A stretch of 33,691 bases of DNA from Nocardia higoensis NBRC 100133 (GCF_000308595.1 NZ_BAGA01000090.1:1-33691); one strand, 5' to 3'; positions 1 to 9,416 are shown, counted from the first letter of the stretch. Notes: generated by a model not told the origin, from the sequence alone. Translations and numbers: made by a program.

Positions 1-34
1 ACCTAGTCTTGTCTATCCACCGACTGCGGGCCGA

Positions 35-1100
35 GGGCTCATCCCCGCATGCGCGGGGAGCACCGGCCGCGGGAGATCGCCGTGTATCAGCAAGCGGGCT
101 CATCCCCGCATGCGCGGGGAGCACAGTGCTTCGAGCCAGTCGAGGGCGTCGGGTTGGGGCTCATCCCCGCATGCGCGGGGAGCACGTCACCTCCGCCCGC
201 GCCCAGGCCGACGCCGAGGGCTCATCCCCGCATGCGCGGGGAGCACTCACGCACGGATGAGTGGCTGGCGCGGCACCGGGGCTCATCCCCGCATGCGCGG
301 GGAGCACCTCGACCACGGCGACGACAACGGCGTCAGCGTGGGCTCATCCCCGCATGCGCGGGGAGCACCGGACGCAACCCCCCGCCACGCTGTGTCGGTG
401 GGGCTCATCCCCGCATGCGCGGGGAGCACCACCGGCAGCTCGGCCACCCCATCCACGGCACCGGCTCATCCCCGCATGCGCGGGGAGCACTAGAGCTTCT
501 CGTCGAACTCGCGCTGTGCGGCGGGCTCATCCCCGCATGCGCGGGGAGCACGCCAATTGGGCGTCGGACGGTAGTGGCCCGCCGGGCTCATCCCCGCATG
601 CGCGGGGAGCACCTGTCGGGTAGCGGAAAAGAGAGAAAGCGGCGGGGCTCATCCCCGCATGCGCGGGGAGCACTCGCTGCCGTCCCGGGGAAGGTGGCGG
701 CGAGGGGGCTCATCCCCGCATGCGCGGGGACCACAGGTCCAGTGCTTCTCGGTTTCGGTCATGTCAGGGCTCATCCCCGCATGCGCGGGGACCACTTCAC
801 GCTGCTCAACCCGCTCCTGCTGGCGACGGGCTCATCCCCGCATGCGCGGGGACCACGCCCTGGAACGCTTCGGCCACCACATCAGCGAGGGCTCATCCCC
901 GCATGCGCGGGGACCACTCCATCGTGGCCACGGTGTTGTAGAGCGGGTTGGGCTCATCCCCGCATGCGCGGGGACCACCGGCGGCGGGCGAGCTTGAGCA
1001 GGACCGTCAGGGGCTCATCCCCGCATGCGCGGGGACCACCGACAGCAATAGCCATGTGTCACTCCTGGAAAGGGCTCATCCCCGCATGCGCGGGGACCAC
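35..1100 (-). CRISPR. Type I-E CRISPR array, 18 repeats and 17 spacers
   Basis: Eighteen 29-bp repeats start at 35 and then every 61 bp (96, 157, 218 and so on to 1072). All 17 spacers are exactly 32 bp. Read on the minus strand, each repeat has a CCCCGC / GCGGGG stem around a GCAT loop and ends in ATGAGCCC, the type I-E 5' handle position. This makes the minus strand the crRNA strand and puts the leader on the right. Repeats at 35-673 begin GTGCTCCCC on the crRNA strand, whereas the seven at 706-1100 begin GTGGTCCCC. The repeat at 462 has C instead of G at its first plus-strand base, which is the last crRNA-strand repeat base. Bases 1-2 (AC) followed by exactly 32 bp (3-34) fit a further repeat cut by the window edge. 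There are no cas genes here. Confidence 0.98.
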
Positions 1101-1300
1101 ACTAATTGACCTGCAGGTTCTCGATGGGTGAGGCCGTTTTTCATTCACTTTCCTTCACAGTTTCGGCCAGCCCACTTCCTTCGACCCATGACATCCAGAT
1201 TAGTTCCGCCACGACAGTACTTGCGAAAGTGTCGAACGACAGGGCGTCCGGAACCGGCGTGAAGACTCGAGAAGCCGCCGCTACTTTGCGTGGACGGCCG
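1101..1300 (-). promoter_or_regulatory. CRISPR leader region
   Basis: This is the 200 bp between the leader-end repeat and the meaB stop codon. It is less GC-rich than its surroundings, with a run of A on the crRNA strand about 35-40 bp before the first repeat (plus-strand T run near 1137-1141). It lies at the 5' end of the array in the orientation set by the type I-E handle, so it should hold the array promoter and the spacer-integration signals. A possible -10 (TAATCT on minus, near 1198-1203) has no convincing -35, so I do not place a promoter. No open reading frame here looks real. Confidence 0.65.
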
Positions 1301-2353
1301 CTACTGGTGTCGGGGGGCTGAATCGAACGCGTCCAGCAACCGCTCGGCTGCCAAAGCTGCGGTGAGAGTCCCCTCGCGCACCTCACGCTCCACGTCATCA
1401 CGAATCGCCCTCACCTCGGGCGCATCCGCAAGTCGCCGCAGAAGTTGATCGTGCACCATCGTCCACGTCCAGTCCACCAGCTGGCGACGGCGCTTCTCAT
1501 CGAACTGGCCCGCGTCGGTCAGCTTTCGGCGGTGTTCCAAGACAGTGTCCCAAAACTGGTCCAGGCCAATGCCTTCGAGGCCGCTCATGGTGATCACCGG
1601 CGGATGCCACAGCGCATCACGCGGATGAATCAACCGCATGGCGCCGGCCAGCTCACGGGCAGCGGTCTTGGCTTCGATCGAGTGCTTACCGTCGGCTTTG
1701 TTGACCGCGACGAGATCGGCCAGCTCCAGCACACCCTTTTTGATGCCCTGGAGCTGATCGCCGGTCCGGGCGAGAGTGAGGAAGCAGAACACGTCGACCA
1801 TGTTCGCCACCGTCACTTCGGACTGGCCCACGCCGACGGTCTCCACCAAAATCGTGTCGTACCCGGCAGCTTCGAGCAGAACGATGGTTTCCCGGGTCGC
1901 CTTGGCGACACCGCCGAGCGTGCCCGCGGTCGGCGAAGGCCGGATGAATGCGTCAGGTTCCACGGACAGGCGCGCCATGCGCGTCTTGTCGCCGAGGATA
2001 GAGCCACCGGTCCGAGTGGACGACGGATCGACCGCCAAGACGGCGATTCTGTGGCCCTTCTCGATCAGATACATACCGAGCGAGTCGATGAAGGTCGACT
2101 TGCCGACACCCGGAACACCCGTGATACCAACGCGATTCGACACCACGGAGGTAGCCGAGTCGCTGTTCTCGGGGGTGAGGCGCAACAAGAGCTGCTGCGC
2201 CAGCGCCCGGTGATCAGACCTGGTCGACTCGACCAGCGTGATCGCCCGCGCCAGCGCCGCCCGGTCGTTGCGCCGGACGGCGGCGGCGAGTTCGTCTACG
2301 TCGATCTTCCGCCGCGCCCGTACAACGGGCGCGGCGGAACCCGGTTCGCTCAT
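1301..2353 (-). CDS. meaB: Methylmalonyl-CoA mutase-associated GTPase MeaB
   Basis: A 350-aa G3E/SIMIBI P-loop GTPase that gates cofactor loading of methylmalonyl-CoA mutase and protects it from inactivation. The Walker A motif GVPGVGKST is at about residues 79-87. DPSS and GDKTRM follow at about 110-127, the ETVGVGQSE switch is near 170, and NKAD, the base-specificity motif, is near 217. The C-terminal helices (dimer arm) are complete, and the length is usual for the ArgK/MeaB family. Its ATG overlaps the mutB stop codon as ATGA (2350-2353), so translation is probably coupled and it is the last gene of mutA-mutB-meaB. In M. tuberculosis, from memory, a mazEF pair separates mutB and the meaB homologue Rv1496; here nothing does. 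The gene ends 200 bp from the CRISPR array. Confidence 0.96.
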   Translation of the reverse strand: MSEPGSAAPVVRARRKIDVDELAAAVRRNDRAALARAITLVESTRSDHRALAQQLLLRLTPENSDSATSVVSNRVGITGVPGVGKSTFIDSLGMYLIEKGHRIAVLAVDPSSTRTGGSILGDKTRMARLSVEPDAFIRPSPTAGTLGGVAKATRETIVLLEAAGYDTILVETVGVGQSEVTVANMVDVFCFLTLARTGDQLQGIKKGVLELADLVAVNKADGKHSIEAKTAARELAGAMRLIHPRDALWHPPVITMSGLEGIGLDQFWDTVLEHRRKLTDAGQFDEKRRRQLVDWTWTMVHDQLLRRLADAPEVRAIRDDVEREVREGTLTAALAAERLLDAFDSAPRHQ

Positions 2354-4629
2354 TCCGCCGAGGACCCCACCTCATGACCCAGTTCGGCGGAAAGCTTGCC
2401 GAGCAGGTCGATCGCGGCGTCGGCGATGACGGTGCCCGGCGGGAAGATCGCCGCCGCGCCCGCTTCGTACAGTTCGTCGAAGTCGCCGGGCGGGATGACG
2501 CCGCCGACCACGACCATGATGTCGGGGCGACCGACATCGGCCAGTGCCTGGCGCAGGGCCGGCACCAGCGTGAGGTGGCCCGCGGCGAGGGAGGAGACAC
2601 CGACGATGTGGACGTCGTTGTCGGCTGCCTGCTGCGCCACCTCTTCGGGGGTCTGGAACAGCGGGCCCACGTCGACGTCGAAGCCGAGGTCGGCGAAGGC
2701 GGTGGCGATCACCTTCTGGCCTCGGTCGTGGCCGTCCTGGCCCATCTTGGCCACCAGGATTCGCGGGCGTCGGCCTTCGGCGTCGGCGAACTCCTCGACC
2801 AGCTTGCTCGCGGCGGTGATGTTGGTGACCTTTCCGGCCTCGTCCCGGTACACACCCGACAGGGTACGGATCTCGGCCTGGTGGCGGCCGTAGACCGCCT
2901 CCAGGGCGTCGGAGATCTCGCCGACGGTGGCCTTGGCGCGGGCGGCGTCGATGGCCAGGGCGAGCAGGTTGTTCTCCATGCCGCCCTCGGTGGAGGCGGC
3001 GGCGCGGGTGAGTTCGGCCAGGGCGCGGTCGACGGCGTCCTGGTCGCGTTCGGCGCGCAGGCGCTGGAGCTTCTCGAGCTGCTCGGCGCGGACGCGGGAG
3101 TTCTCGACCTTGAGGACCTCGACGGCCTGGTCCTCTTCGACCTGGTACTTGTTCACGCCGATCACCGGCTGCTGGCCGGTGTCGATGCGGGCCTGGGTGC
3201 GGGCGGCGGCTTCCTCGATGCGCAGCTTCGGGATGCCTTCGGAGATCGCCTGCGCCATGCCGCCGTGCGCTTCGATCTCGGCGATGTGGGCGCGGGCCCG
3301 CTCGGCCAGCTGGTGGGTGAGCCACTCGACGTAGTACGAGCCGCCCCAGGGGTCGGCGGGGCGGGTGGTGTTGGACTCCTGCTGGATGAGCAGCTGGGTG
3401 TTGCGGGCGATGCGGGCGGAGAAGTCCGTGGGCAGGGCCAGCGCCTCGTCGAGGGCGTTGGTGTGCAGGGACTGGGTGTGGCCCTGGGTGGCGGCCATCG
3501 CCTCGATGCAGGTGCGCGCGACATTGTTGTAGACGTCCTGGGCGGTCAGGGACCAGCCGGAGGTCTGCGAATGGGTGCGCAGGGCAAGGGATTTGGTGTT
3601 CTTGGGCTCGAACTTGGAGACCAGTTCGCTCCACAGCAGGCGGCCCGCGCGCAGCTTGGCGACCTCCATGAAGAAGTTCATGCCGATGGCCCAGAAGAAC
3701 GACAGGCGGGGGGCGAACTTGTCGACCTCCATGCCCGCTTCGATGCCCGCCTTGATGTATTCCACGCCGTCGGCGAGGGTGTAGGCGAGCTCCAGGTCGG
3801 CTGTGGCGCCGGCTTCCTGGATGTGGTAGCCGGAGATGGAGATCGAGTTGAACTTCGGCATCTTCGAGCTGGTGAAGGCGAAGATGTCGGAGATGATCCG
3901 CATCGAGGGCTTGGGCGGGTAGATGTAGGTGTTGCGGACCATGAACTCTTTCAGAATGTCGTTCTGAATGGTTCCGGCCAGCTGCTCGGGCTTGACGCCC
4001 TGCTCTTCGGCGGCGACGACGTAGAGGGCCAGGATCGGCAGCACCGCGCCGTTCATGGTCATCGACACCGAGACCTGGTCCAGCGGAATGTGATCGAACA
4101 GCTGGCGCATGTCCAGGATGGAGTCGATCGCCACGCCCGCCATGCCGACGTCACCCTGCACGCGCGGGTGGTCGGAGTCGTAGCCACGGTGGGTCGCCAG
4201 GTCGAAGGCGACCGACAGGCCCTTCTGGCCGGCCTGCAGGTTGCGGCGGTAGAAGGCGTTGGAGTCGGCGGCGGTGGAGAAGCCCGCGTACTGGCGGATG
4301 GTCCACGGCTGGTTGACGTACATGGTCGGGTACGGGCCGCGCACGAACGGGGCCACGCCGGGCACGCTGTCGAGCGGGTAGCCCGCTTCGACGACGGCGT
4401 CGCGGTCGGCCTTGGTGAACACCGGCGGCACGTCGATGCCTTCGGGGGTCGACCAGGTCAGCTGCTCGGGTGCGTAGTTGTTGGCCTCGGCGGCGCCGCG
4501 CACGAATTCCTCGACCTGGGCGGCGTCGACCGCGGCGGCTTCGGGTTCGTGTTCGGTCAGCGGCACCTCGGCGAAGCTGCCCACCGGGTCGGCCAGGCCG
4601 CCCGGCTCTTCGACATGACTGAGGGTCAT
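2350..4629 (-). CDS. mutB: Methylmalonyl-CoA mutase large (alpha) subunit
   Basis: A 759-aa adenosylcobalamin enzyme that interconverts (R)-methylmalonyl-CoA and succinyl-CoA and links propionate, odd-chain and branched-chain catabolism to the TCA cycle. The N-terminal two thirds is the substrate-binding TIM barrel, with [19 protein letters not shown] near residues 108-126 and [10 protein letters not shown], which holds the active-site His. The C-terminal B12 domain has the base-off ligand motif DGHDRG at about 632-637, then [11 protein letters not shown] and VVVGG. Frame and overlap decide the start: the ATG at 4629 shares its A with the TGA of mutA (TGATG). The open frame extends upstream to 4833, but that part is only the mutA antiframe. 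It pairs with mutA as a heterodimer. Confidence 0.97.
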   Translation of the reverse strand: MTLSHVEEPGGLADPVGSFAEVPLTEHEPEAAAVDAAQVEEFVRGAAEANNYAPEQLTWSTPEGIDVPPVFTKADRDAVVEAGYPLDSVPGVAPFVRGPYPTMYVNQPWTIRQYAGFSTAADSNAFYRRNLQAGQKGLSVAFDLATHRGYDSDHPRVQGDVGMAGVAIDSILDMRQLFDHIPLDQVSVSMTMNGAVLPILALYVVAAEEQGVKPEQLAGTIQNDILKEFMVRNTYIYPPKPSMRIISDIFAFTSSKMPKFNSISISGYHIQEAGATADLELAYTLADGVEYIKAGIEAGMEVDKFAPRLSFFWAIGMNFFMEVAKLRAGRLLWSELVSKFEPKNTKSLALRTHSQTSGWSLTAQDVYNNVARTCIEAMAATQGHTQSLHTNALDEALALPTDFSARIARNTQLLIQQESNTTRPADPWGGSYYVEWLTHQLAERARAHIAEIEAHGGMAQAISEGIPKLRIEEAAARTQARIDTGQQPVIGVNKYQVEEDQAVEVLKVENSRVRAEQLEKLQRLRAERDQDAVDRALAELTRAAASTEGGMENNLLALAIDAARAKATVGEISDALEAVYGRHQAEIRTLSGVYRDEAGKVTNITAASKLVEEFADAEGRRPRILVAKMGQDGHDRGQKVIATAFADLGFDVDVGPLFQTPEEVAQQAADNDVHIVGVSSLAAGHLTLVPALRQALADVGRPDIMVVVGGVIPPGDFDELYEAGAAAIFPPGTVIADAAIDLLGKLSAELGHEVGSSAE

Positions 4630-6494
4630 CAGGCTCCCACCTTCTCCAGCAGGTCGGACAGTGCCGCGACCGCGTCGATCTTCGCGGCGAGGAATCCGTC
4701 CGGACGCTGCTCTCCGTCGAGCTCGGCCACGGCCTTCGCCGCGCCTGCCAGCAGCACCGTTTCCACTCCGGCCGCGCGCAGCGCCTCGACCGCCGCGCCC
4801 GCGTCCGTGCCGTAGCGGGCGTCCGAACCACACAGCACCGCGATCGGGGCGGCGGCTTCCTTCGCGGCGGCGGTGATGCCCTCGCCCGCGAGCGGGCCGG
4901 GGTTCACCGATTCGATGCCGCCGGAGGCGAGCAGGTTGGCGATGAAGGTGACGCGCACGTTGTGTTCGGCGACCGTGCCCAGCGGCACCAGCAGCGCCTT
5001 GGGGCGGGTGCCGTTGGCGGCGAGGTAGGCGTCGGAGCGGTTGCGCAGCGCTTCGAAGGCCGCGCCGTAGCGGGCGATCGCCTCGGTGGTGCGGGCCTGC
5101 TCGGACAGCGGCTTCTCGGCCAGGTTCGGGAATTCGTTGACGCCGGTGACCGCGAACTTGCGGTGGGCCACGTCGCTGTCGCGGGCGGCCTTGGTCTCGG
5201 CGATCGCCTCGGCGAGCTTGCCGGACGCGAGGGCGGCCTCGTAGCCACCTTCACGCTCGAGTTCCTGCATGAACTCCCATGCCTTGGCGGCGAGTTCGGC
5301 GGTGTAGGACTCGATGTACCAGGAGCCGGCGCCCGGGTCCTGCACGTGGCCGAGGTGGGATTCCTCGAGCAGCAGGAGCTGGGTGTTGCGGGCCATGCGA
5401 TCGGAGAACGACTTCGAGACGCCGAGTTCGCCCTGCGGCAGCGCGGAGTCGAAGGGCAGCACGGTGAGGGTGTCGGCGCCGCCGACGCCCGCGCCGAAGG
5501 CGGCCAGGGTGGTGCGCAGCAGGTTCACCCACGGGTCGCGCTTGCTCATCATGACCGCGGAGGTGACCGCGTGCTGCGGGGCGTTGCCCGCTTCCGGGGC
5601 GCCGGAGACCTGGGCGACGCGGGCCCAGAGGGTGCGCGCGGCACGGAATTTCGCGATGGTGGCGAACTGGTCGTCGGTGGCGGCGAAGCGGAACTCGATC
5701 TGGTTCAGCGCGTCGGCGACATCGATACCGGCGGCGGTGAGCGCGCGCAGGTAGGCGAGGCCGGCGGCGACCGAGGCGCCGAGTTCCTGGGCGTCGGAGG
5801 CGCCCGCGTTGTGGAAGGCGGTGCCGTCCACGGTGATCGCGCGGACCGTCTCGGGGCGGGCGACGGCCCGCTTCGCGAGTTCGACGGTCTGCGCGAGGTC
5901 GGCGTCGTAGGCGGCGGCGACGGCGCTGGTGAGCGGGGCGGCGCCGAGGCCGATCCGGATGGCCGTGCGGTCGTCGACGGTGTAGGCGTCGAGGAGGGCG
6001 TAGAGCTGGGCGGCGGCTTCGGTGACGTCGGCACGGGCACTCAGTGCCAGGGGCGCGAGTTCGAAGAGCAGGCCGCGCAGGGCGGTGGGCAGGTCGGCCA
6101 CGGGCACGCCGTTGCCACCGACGGTCAGGCGGATGGCGCTCAGGCCGTTCTCCAGACCGGCGAGGATCTCGCGGTTGACCGCTTCGGCGTCGGTGCCGGT
6201 GAAGTCGGCGCTGACGTTCCAGCCGCGATGTACGTCGCGCGTGCCGTCGCGGCCGCGCACGAAGGGGAACACGCCGGGCAGCGGCGGTTCGGGGCGCTCG
6301 TCACGGCGCGTGTAGAGCGGGTTGACGGTCAGGCCGTCGTAGGTGGTCTGCGCGAGCAGCTGCTCGGGCTCGTCGGGCAGCTCGGATATATCGACCCTGC
6401 GCGCCTTGGCGAGCACGCCGGCCACACCCTTACGCCACGCACCGTACTGCGGCACTGCCTCCGCACCCGGAGACGGATCTGAAGCGATCGGCAT
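4629..6494 (-). CDS. mutA: Methylmalonyl-CoA mutase small (beta) subunit
   Basis: A 621-aa small subunit of the heterodimeric mutase. It shares the barrel fold with MutB (for example [31 protein letters not shown] spread over about 40 residues near 375) but has no DxHxxG cobalamin motif in its C-terminal Rossmann-like part, where [11 protein letters not shown] stands instead. This is the normal, catalytically inactive state of the beta subunit. I chose the ATG at 6494 because AGGGAAGA lies just upstream at good spacing; the GTG at 6521 lies before that site. It is the first gene of the operon. The 154 bp upstream separate it from the divergent TVP38-family gene and should hold its promoter, which I cannot place. 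Confidence 0.95.
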   Translation of the reverse strand: MPIASDPSPGAEAVPQYGAWRKGVAGVLAKARRVDISELPDEPEQLLAQTTYDGLTVNPLYTRRDERPEPPLPGVFPFVRGRDGTRDVHRGWNVSADFTGTDAEAVNREILAGLENGLSAIRLTVGGNGVPVADLPTALRGLLFELAPLALSARADVTEAAAQLYALLDAYTVDDRTAIRIGLGAAPLTSAVAAAYDADLAQTVELAKRAVARPETVRAITVDGTAFHNAGASDAQELGASVAAGLAYLRALTAAGIDVADALNQIEFRFAATDDQFATIAKFRAARTLWARVAQVSGAPEAGNAPQHAVTSAVMMSKRDPWVNLLRTTLAAFGAGVGGADTLTVLPFDSALPQGELGVSKSFSDRMARNTQLLLLEESHLGHVQDPGAGSWYIESYTAELAAKAWEFMQELEREGGYEAALASGKLAEAIAETKAARDSDVAHRKFAVTGVNEFPNLAEKPLSEQARTTEAIARYGAAFEALRNRSDAYLAANGTRPKALLVPLGTVAEHNVRVTFIANLLASGGIESVNPGPLAGEGITAAAKEAAAPIAVLCGSDARYGTDAGAAVEALRAAGVETVLLAGAAKAVAELDGEQRPDGFLAAKIDAVAALSDLLEKVGA

Positions 6495-6648
6495 AGCTTC
6501 TTCCCTCTTCCCTTCGACCACGGGGCGCGCACACCCCTGTGCACCCGAAACCTTCGATGTTCACCCAGGTCAGCGACCACGTAGGTTAACGAGCATTCGT
6601 CCCGTTTCCATTGATGCTAGCGGCACCCCGCACGGCGGCTGACCTCGA

Positions 6649-7380
6649 GTGCCACTACCAACCGGTAACCTCTGGTGGGTGAGGGCGTTGCTCAGGAATC
6701 CGCGTATCGTCGCACTGCTCGCCGTTCTCGGCGCGCTGTGCGTGGCCGCTGTGCTGGTTCCGCTACCGACGCCCCAGCAGATCCAGGACTGGGCCGGTTC
6801 GCTCGGCGCGTGGTTCCCGCCGGTGTTCCTGTTGATCTACGCCGTCGTCGCGGTGGCGCCGGTGCCGCGCACGGTACTGACCGTCAGCTGCGGGCTGCTC
6901 TTCGGGGCGGGACTGGGCATCGCGGTCGCGCTGACCGCCACGGCTCTGGCGGCTGTACTGGCACTGCGCTTGGTGCGCGCGATGGATCGCGACCGGGTCG
7001 CCGCCCGGCTCACCCATCCGAGGGTTCGCGCGATCGACGACCGGCTGCGCAGGCGTGGTTGGCTCGCGGTCGGGTCGCTGCGCCTGATCTCCTTCGCGCC
7101 GTTCTCGGTGGTCAACTACTGCTGCGCGCTGTCGTCGATCCGCGTCAAGCCGTATCTGCTGGCGACCGTCGTGGGTTCGGCCCCCGGCACCATCGCCACG
7201 GTGATCCTCGCCGACGCGCTCACCGGCGGCACCCATCCGGCCGCCCTGGCGGTCTCGGCGATCTGCCTGCTGATCGGAATGGGCGGACTGTTCCTCGACG
7301 CCCGATGGGAGCCGGCCGTCGAGCCCATCCGCGAACCGGCGCCCTCCGCGACAGCGGGCGCCACCACATCCCTGGACTGA
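6649..7380 (+). CDS. TVP38/TMEM64 (DedA-like, VTT domain) membrane protein
   Basis: A 243-aa polytopic membrane protein. Hydrophobic segments lie at about residues 17-37, 55-78, 84-106, 135-160, 166-188 and 194-214. The family marks are the re-entrant pair around APVPRTVLTVSCGLLFGAGLG (spanning about 70-91) and LISFAPFSVVNYCCAL (about 147-162), which match the G..FG and F.P...VNY patterns of VTT-domain proteins. These are linked to lipid or undecaprenyl-phosphate handling in other bacteria; the substrate here is unknown. It corresponds by position to Rv1491c beside mutA. The start is uncertain: GTG 6649 gives MPLPTGNLWW, and GTG 6679 would remove ten residues. Neither has a strong ribosome site. 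It ends 19 bp from the convergent oxalate decarboxylase gene. Confidence 0.85.
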   Translation: MPLPTGNLWWVRALLRNPRIVALLAVLGALCVAAVLVPLPTPQQIQDWAGSLGAWFPPVFLLIYAVVAVAPVPRTVLTVSCGLLFGAGLGIAVALTATALAAVLALRLVRAMDRDRVAARLTHPRVRAIDDRLRRRGWLAVGSLRLISFAPFSVVNYCCALSSIRVKPYLLATVVGSAPGTIATVILADALTGGTHPAALAVSAICLLIGMGGLFLDARWEPAVEPIREPAPSATAGATTSLD

Positions 7381-7399
7381 GCCTCCCCAGGGGGGCGGG

Positions 7400-8578
7400 T
7401 CAGCCTTCGCGTTTGCTCTGGTCGTACCAGATGACCGGGGCGGGCAGGTCGTCGTGCGGGGGCAGCGATTCGACGAACTCCCCGGACACATCGAGGTGAT
7501 CGGCGACGACCTTGACCGGATTCGAGGCCAGCCATTTGTTCACCGAGATATCGGAGTACTCGGGGTATTTGAACACCTCGACGAAGATCATCGTCTCCTC
7601 GCCGAGGTTCTGCACATAGTGTCCGGCGACCTGCGGGACGATCCCGACATCGCCGGCCTTGTAGTCGAAGGTGCGCGACCGGCCGTTGGAGTCGAAGATC
7701 GTCATCCGGGCCCGGCCCTGGAGGTAGTACTGCCATTCGGCGGCCTTCGGGTGCCAGTGCAGTTCTCGCATACCGCCGGGCTCGACCTCGACGAACGCCG
7801 CCGAGATGGTCTTCGCGGCGGGGAAGGTATGGACGTCGACGATTCGGACCCGCCCCGCCTCGGATTCGATGGGCACCGCGTTCTCCATGTGGAAAGTGAA
7901 CGGTGAGGGAACTCTACGAACGTCACCCGGGCGCTGCTCCTCCGCGATCGGACCGGGCACATCCGCTCGGAAGATGTATTTCTGATCCTTCGGGAAGGAG
8001 GCGATCTCCTCGACGGTCTTCCCGAGGTTCGCGGCGACGACATCCTGAGGGGTATGGGCGAACCAGTCCGACAGCAGGAAGGTCGAGTTCTCCGAGAAGT
8101 CCGGCTCGCTGAAGACGAGCAGGAATTCGACACCGTCTTCGAGGCCCTCGATGGAATGCGGGATGCCGGCTTCGAAATTCCACAGATCACCCGTTTCGAC
8201 ATCGTCGACGAACGAGCGACCGAATTCGTCCATGGCCGTCACGCGGCAACTGCCGAGCAGTACGAGGCCCCATTCGGCCTGCTTGTGCCAGTGCAGTTCT
8301 CGATAGGCGCCGGGTTCGAGGGCCATGTTCACACCCGCGACGTCCATCGAGGCCGGGATTTCGCGGTTGGTCACCTCACGGGCCCAGCCGCCGTCCTCCA
8401 GACGCTGATGGGCGTCGGAGAACGAGTACTTCATGTTCGCCATCGTGCCGTGGTCGGTGGCGGGCGGAACGAGGAGGTCGGGATTCTCCCGGTCGCGCCA
8501 GATGTCGCGTGGACCGAGGTCGAGCCAGCCCTTGCTGTCGGCCTTCCGTATCGGGTGCGGCGTCACATCCGTGGTCAT
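7400..8578 (-). CDS. oxdC: Bicupin oxalate decarboxylase
   Basis: A 392-aa two-cupin manganese enzyme that converts oxalate to formate and CO2 and consumes a proton. Mn site 1 is H96, H98, E102 and H141 (RELHWHKQAEW ... IPHS). Mn site 2 is H274, H276, E281 and H320 (RELHWHPKAAEW ... VAGHY). The lid reads SENST at 162-166, with the Glu that separates decarboxylase from oxalate oxidase activity, and E334 sits where the second-site acid lies in Bacillus subtilis OxdC. No signal peptide is visible, so it is probably cytoplasmic. I chose the ATG at 8578 because AGGAGGG precedes it by about 7 bases; the frame stays open to 8674 without another good start. Nothing in the M. tuberculosis block as I recall it corresponds, so it is an accessory gene, possibly for acid or oxalate stress. 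Confidence 0.93.
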   Translation of the reverse strand: MTTDVTPHPIRKADSKGWLDLGPRDIWRDRENPDLLVPPATDHGTMANMKYSFSDAHQRLEDGGWAREVTNREIPASMDVAGVNMALEPGAYRELHWHKQAEWGLVLLGSCRVTAMDEFGRSFVDDVETGDLWNFEAGIPHSIEGLEDGVEFLLVFSEPDFSENSTFLLSDWFAHTPQDVVAANLGKTVEEIASFPKDQKYIFRADVPGPIAEEQRPGDVRRVPSPFTFHMENAVPIESEAGRVRIVDVHTFPAAKTISAAFVEVEPGGMRELHWHPKAAEWQYYLQGRARMTIFDSNGRSRTFDYKAGDVGIVPQVAGHYVQNLGEETMIFVEVFKYPEYSDISVNKWLASNPVKVVADHLDVSGEFVESLPPHDDLPAPVIWYDQSKREG

Positions 8579-8946
8579 GCCTACCCTCCTGGGTTCTGCA
8601 GCGCGTGGGTTCCGCAGCGCGCGATCGAGAATCGCGAAATATGCCGGGAAACAGGAATTTTGGACCGCACGCATGCATCGTGCGGTGTGCCGGGAGCGAA
8701 ATCTCCGACGGCACTTGCTGTCAGGTCACATCGCATCGCTCGCCTGGCGGTCCGCGGGGACCGGAGAATTCTGCGCGACCAGATGTGCATCCCGAGTCTA
8801 CGCCGCGGGGATTCTCGCACCAGGGGCTTCGGCCCGCCCGGATCGGCGGTACGCATCACGAACAGGAGACATTCGCCGCGCACGACACCGCACCGAGTCG
8901 ATTACGTGTCATCACGACATCGGGGAATCCGGGTAGCCTGCCCGAT
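8579..8946. other. Divergent intergenic region, oxdC / 150-aa gene
   Basis: This is 368 bp between two divergent starts. It holds the oxdC ribosome site at its left end and a perfect inverted repeat at 8665-8685 (listed separately). The sequence around the repeat is locally less GC-rich. Frames crossing it (for example minus 8581-8883) have no family resemblance, no ribosome site and a composition unlike the neighbours, so I call no gene. Promoters for both flanking genes must lie here, but I cannot place them. Confidence 0.6.
8665..8685. promoter_or_regulatory. Perfect 7-7-7 inverted repeat upstream of oxdC
   Basis: Arms CCGCACG and CGTGCGG flank the 7-base centre CATGCAT, which is itself nearly symmetric. 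It lies 87 bp upstream of the oxdC start codon. Size and place fit a dimeric repressor or activator operator. The regulator is unknown, and a hairpin of no function is the alternative. Confidence 0.4.
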
Positions 8947-9399
8947 GTGAGTGACGCGCCCGGCACCACACCCTCGACCCGCGATATCGGGGTGACAGCG
9001 TGGTCGGCACCCAATCCGTTCGGCGAGCCGACCGCGTATCTGCTCGTCCACCCCGTCCACGGCACCGCCGACGACGCACTGCTCGAGACGATCACGACTC
9101 TGGGGCTCGAACGCTCGGATATCGACGGCGACATCCTGCCGATCGGCACCGACACCCTGTATGCCTCGCTGCGCGCATTGCGCGTGGAACTGTGCCGGAA
9201 CGATCAGGTGTGGCTGAGCCGGCCGGTGACCGACGGTTGGACCGCGCATGCGATCGGGCGGCGGTACATCGTGCTCGCGGCCGGTACCGAACCGCTCGCC
9301 GAGGACGCCGACGCCGGGGCCATCGCCGCCTACCTGGCCGACCGGGAGAACGTGTACGCGGCGCTGGTCAAGATCCGGGTTCGGCGCGAGCAGGAGTGA
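8947..9399 (+). CDS. Hypothetical protein, 150 aa
   Basis: I do not recognise this protein. It is soluble, with no membrane segment or signal peptide, and is acidic in its second half. Its middle reads as alternating strands and helices (PTAYLLVHPVHG, DTLYASLRALRVELC, RYIVLAAGTEPLAED). I chose GTG 8947, which reads MSDAPGTTPSTRD. The frame is open far upstream, but that part overlaps the divergent regulatory region and looks non-coding. Codon use from 8947 on is typical for the window. It ends 17 bp before the end of the convergent 458-aa gene and is divergent from oxdC. No function can be inferred. Confidence 0.65.
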   Translation: MSDAPGTTPSTRDIGVTAWSAPNPFGEPTAYLLVHPVHGTADDALLETITTLGLERSDIDGDILPIGTDTLYASLRALRVELCRNDQVWLSRPVTDGWTAHAIGRRYIVLAAGTEPLAEDADAGAIAAYLADRENVYAALVKIRVRREQE

Positions 9400-9416
9400 C
9401 GACACCGCCGCGCTCC

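Noticed and set aside
491..522. Self-targeting spacer against meaB
   Set aside because: The spacer shares 14 of 15 bases with meaB at 1492-1506 (GCTTCTCATCGAACT region), but the rest does not match, so this is a chance similarity in a GC-rich Phe-Asp-Glu-Lys codon run.
9..1131. Several overlapping open frames of 70-360 aa repeating SSPHARG, LIPACAGST and AHPRMRGEH
   Set aside because: They are translations of the CRISPR repeats in three frames, produced by the 61-bp period and high GC.
2374..4815. 813-aa open frame antisense to mutB
   Set aside because: Mirror frame of a GC-rich gene; composition Gly/Asp/Val/Leu-rich with no family, while mutB on the other strand is unmistakable. The same applies to plus 4962-6482, minus 25053-27611 and plus 30458-32116.
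8581..8883. 100-aa minus frame directly upstream of oxdC
   Set aside because: No ribosome site, unusual composition rich in Arg/Ser/Cys, and it covers the likely oxdC control region.
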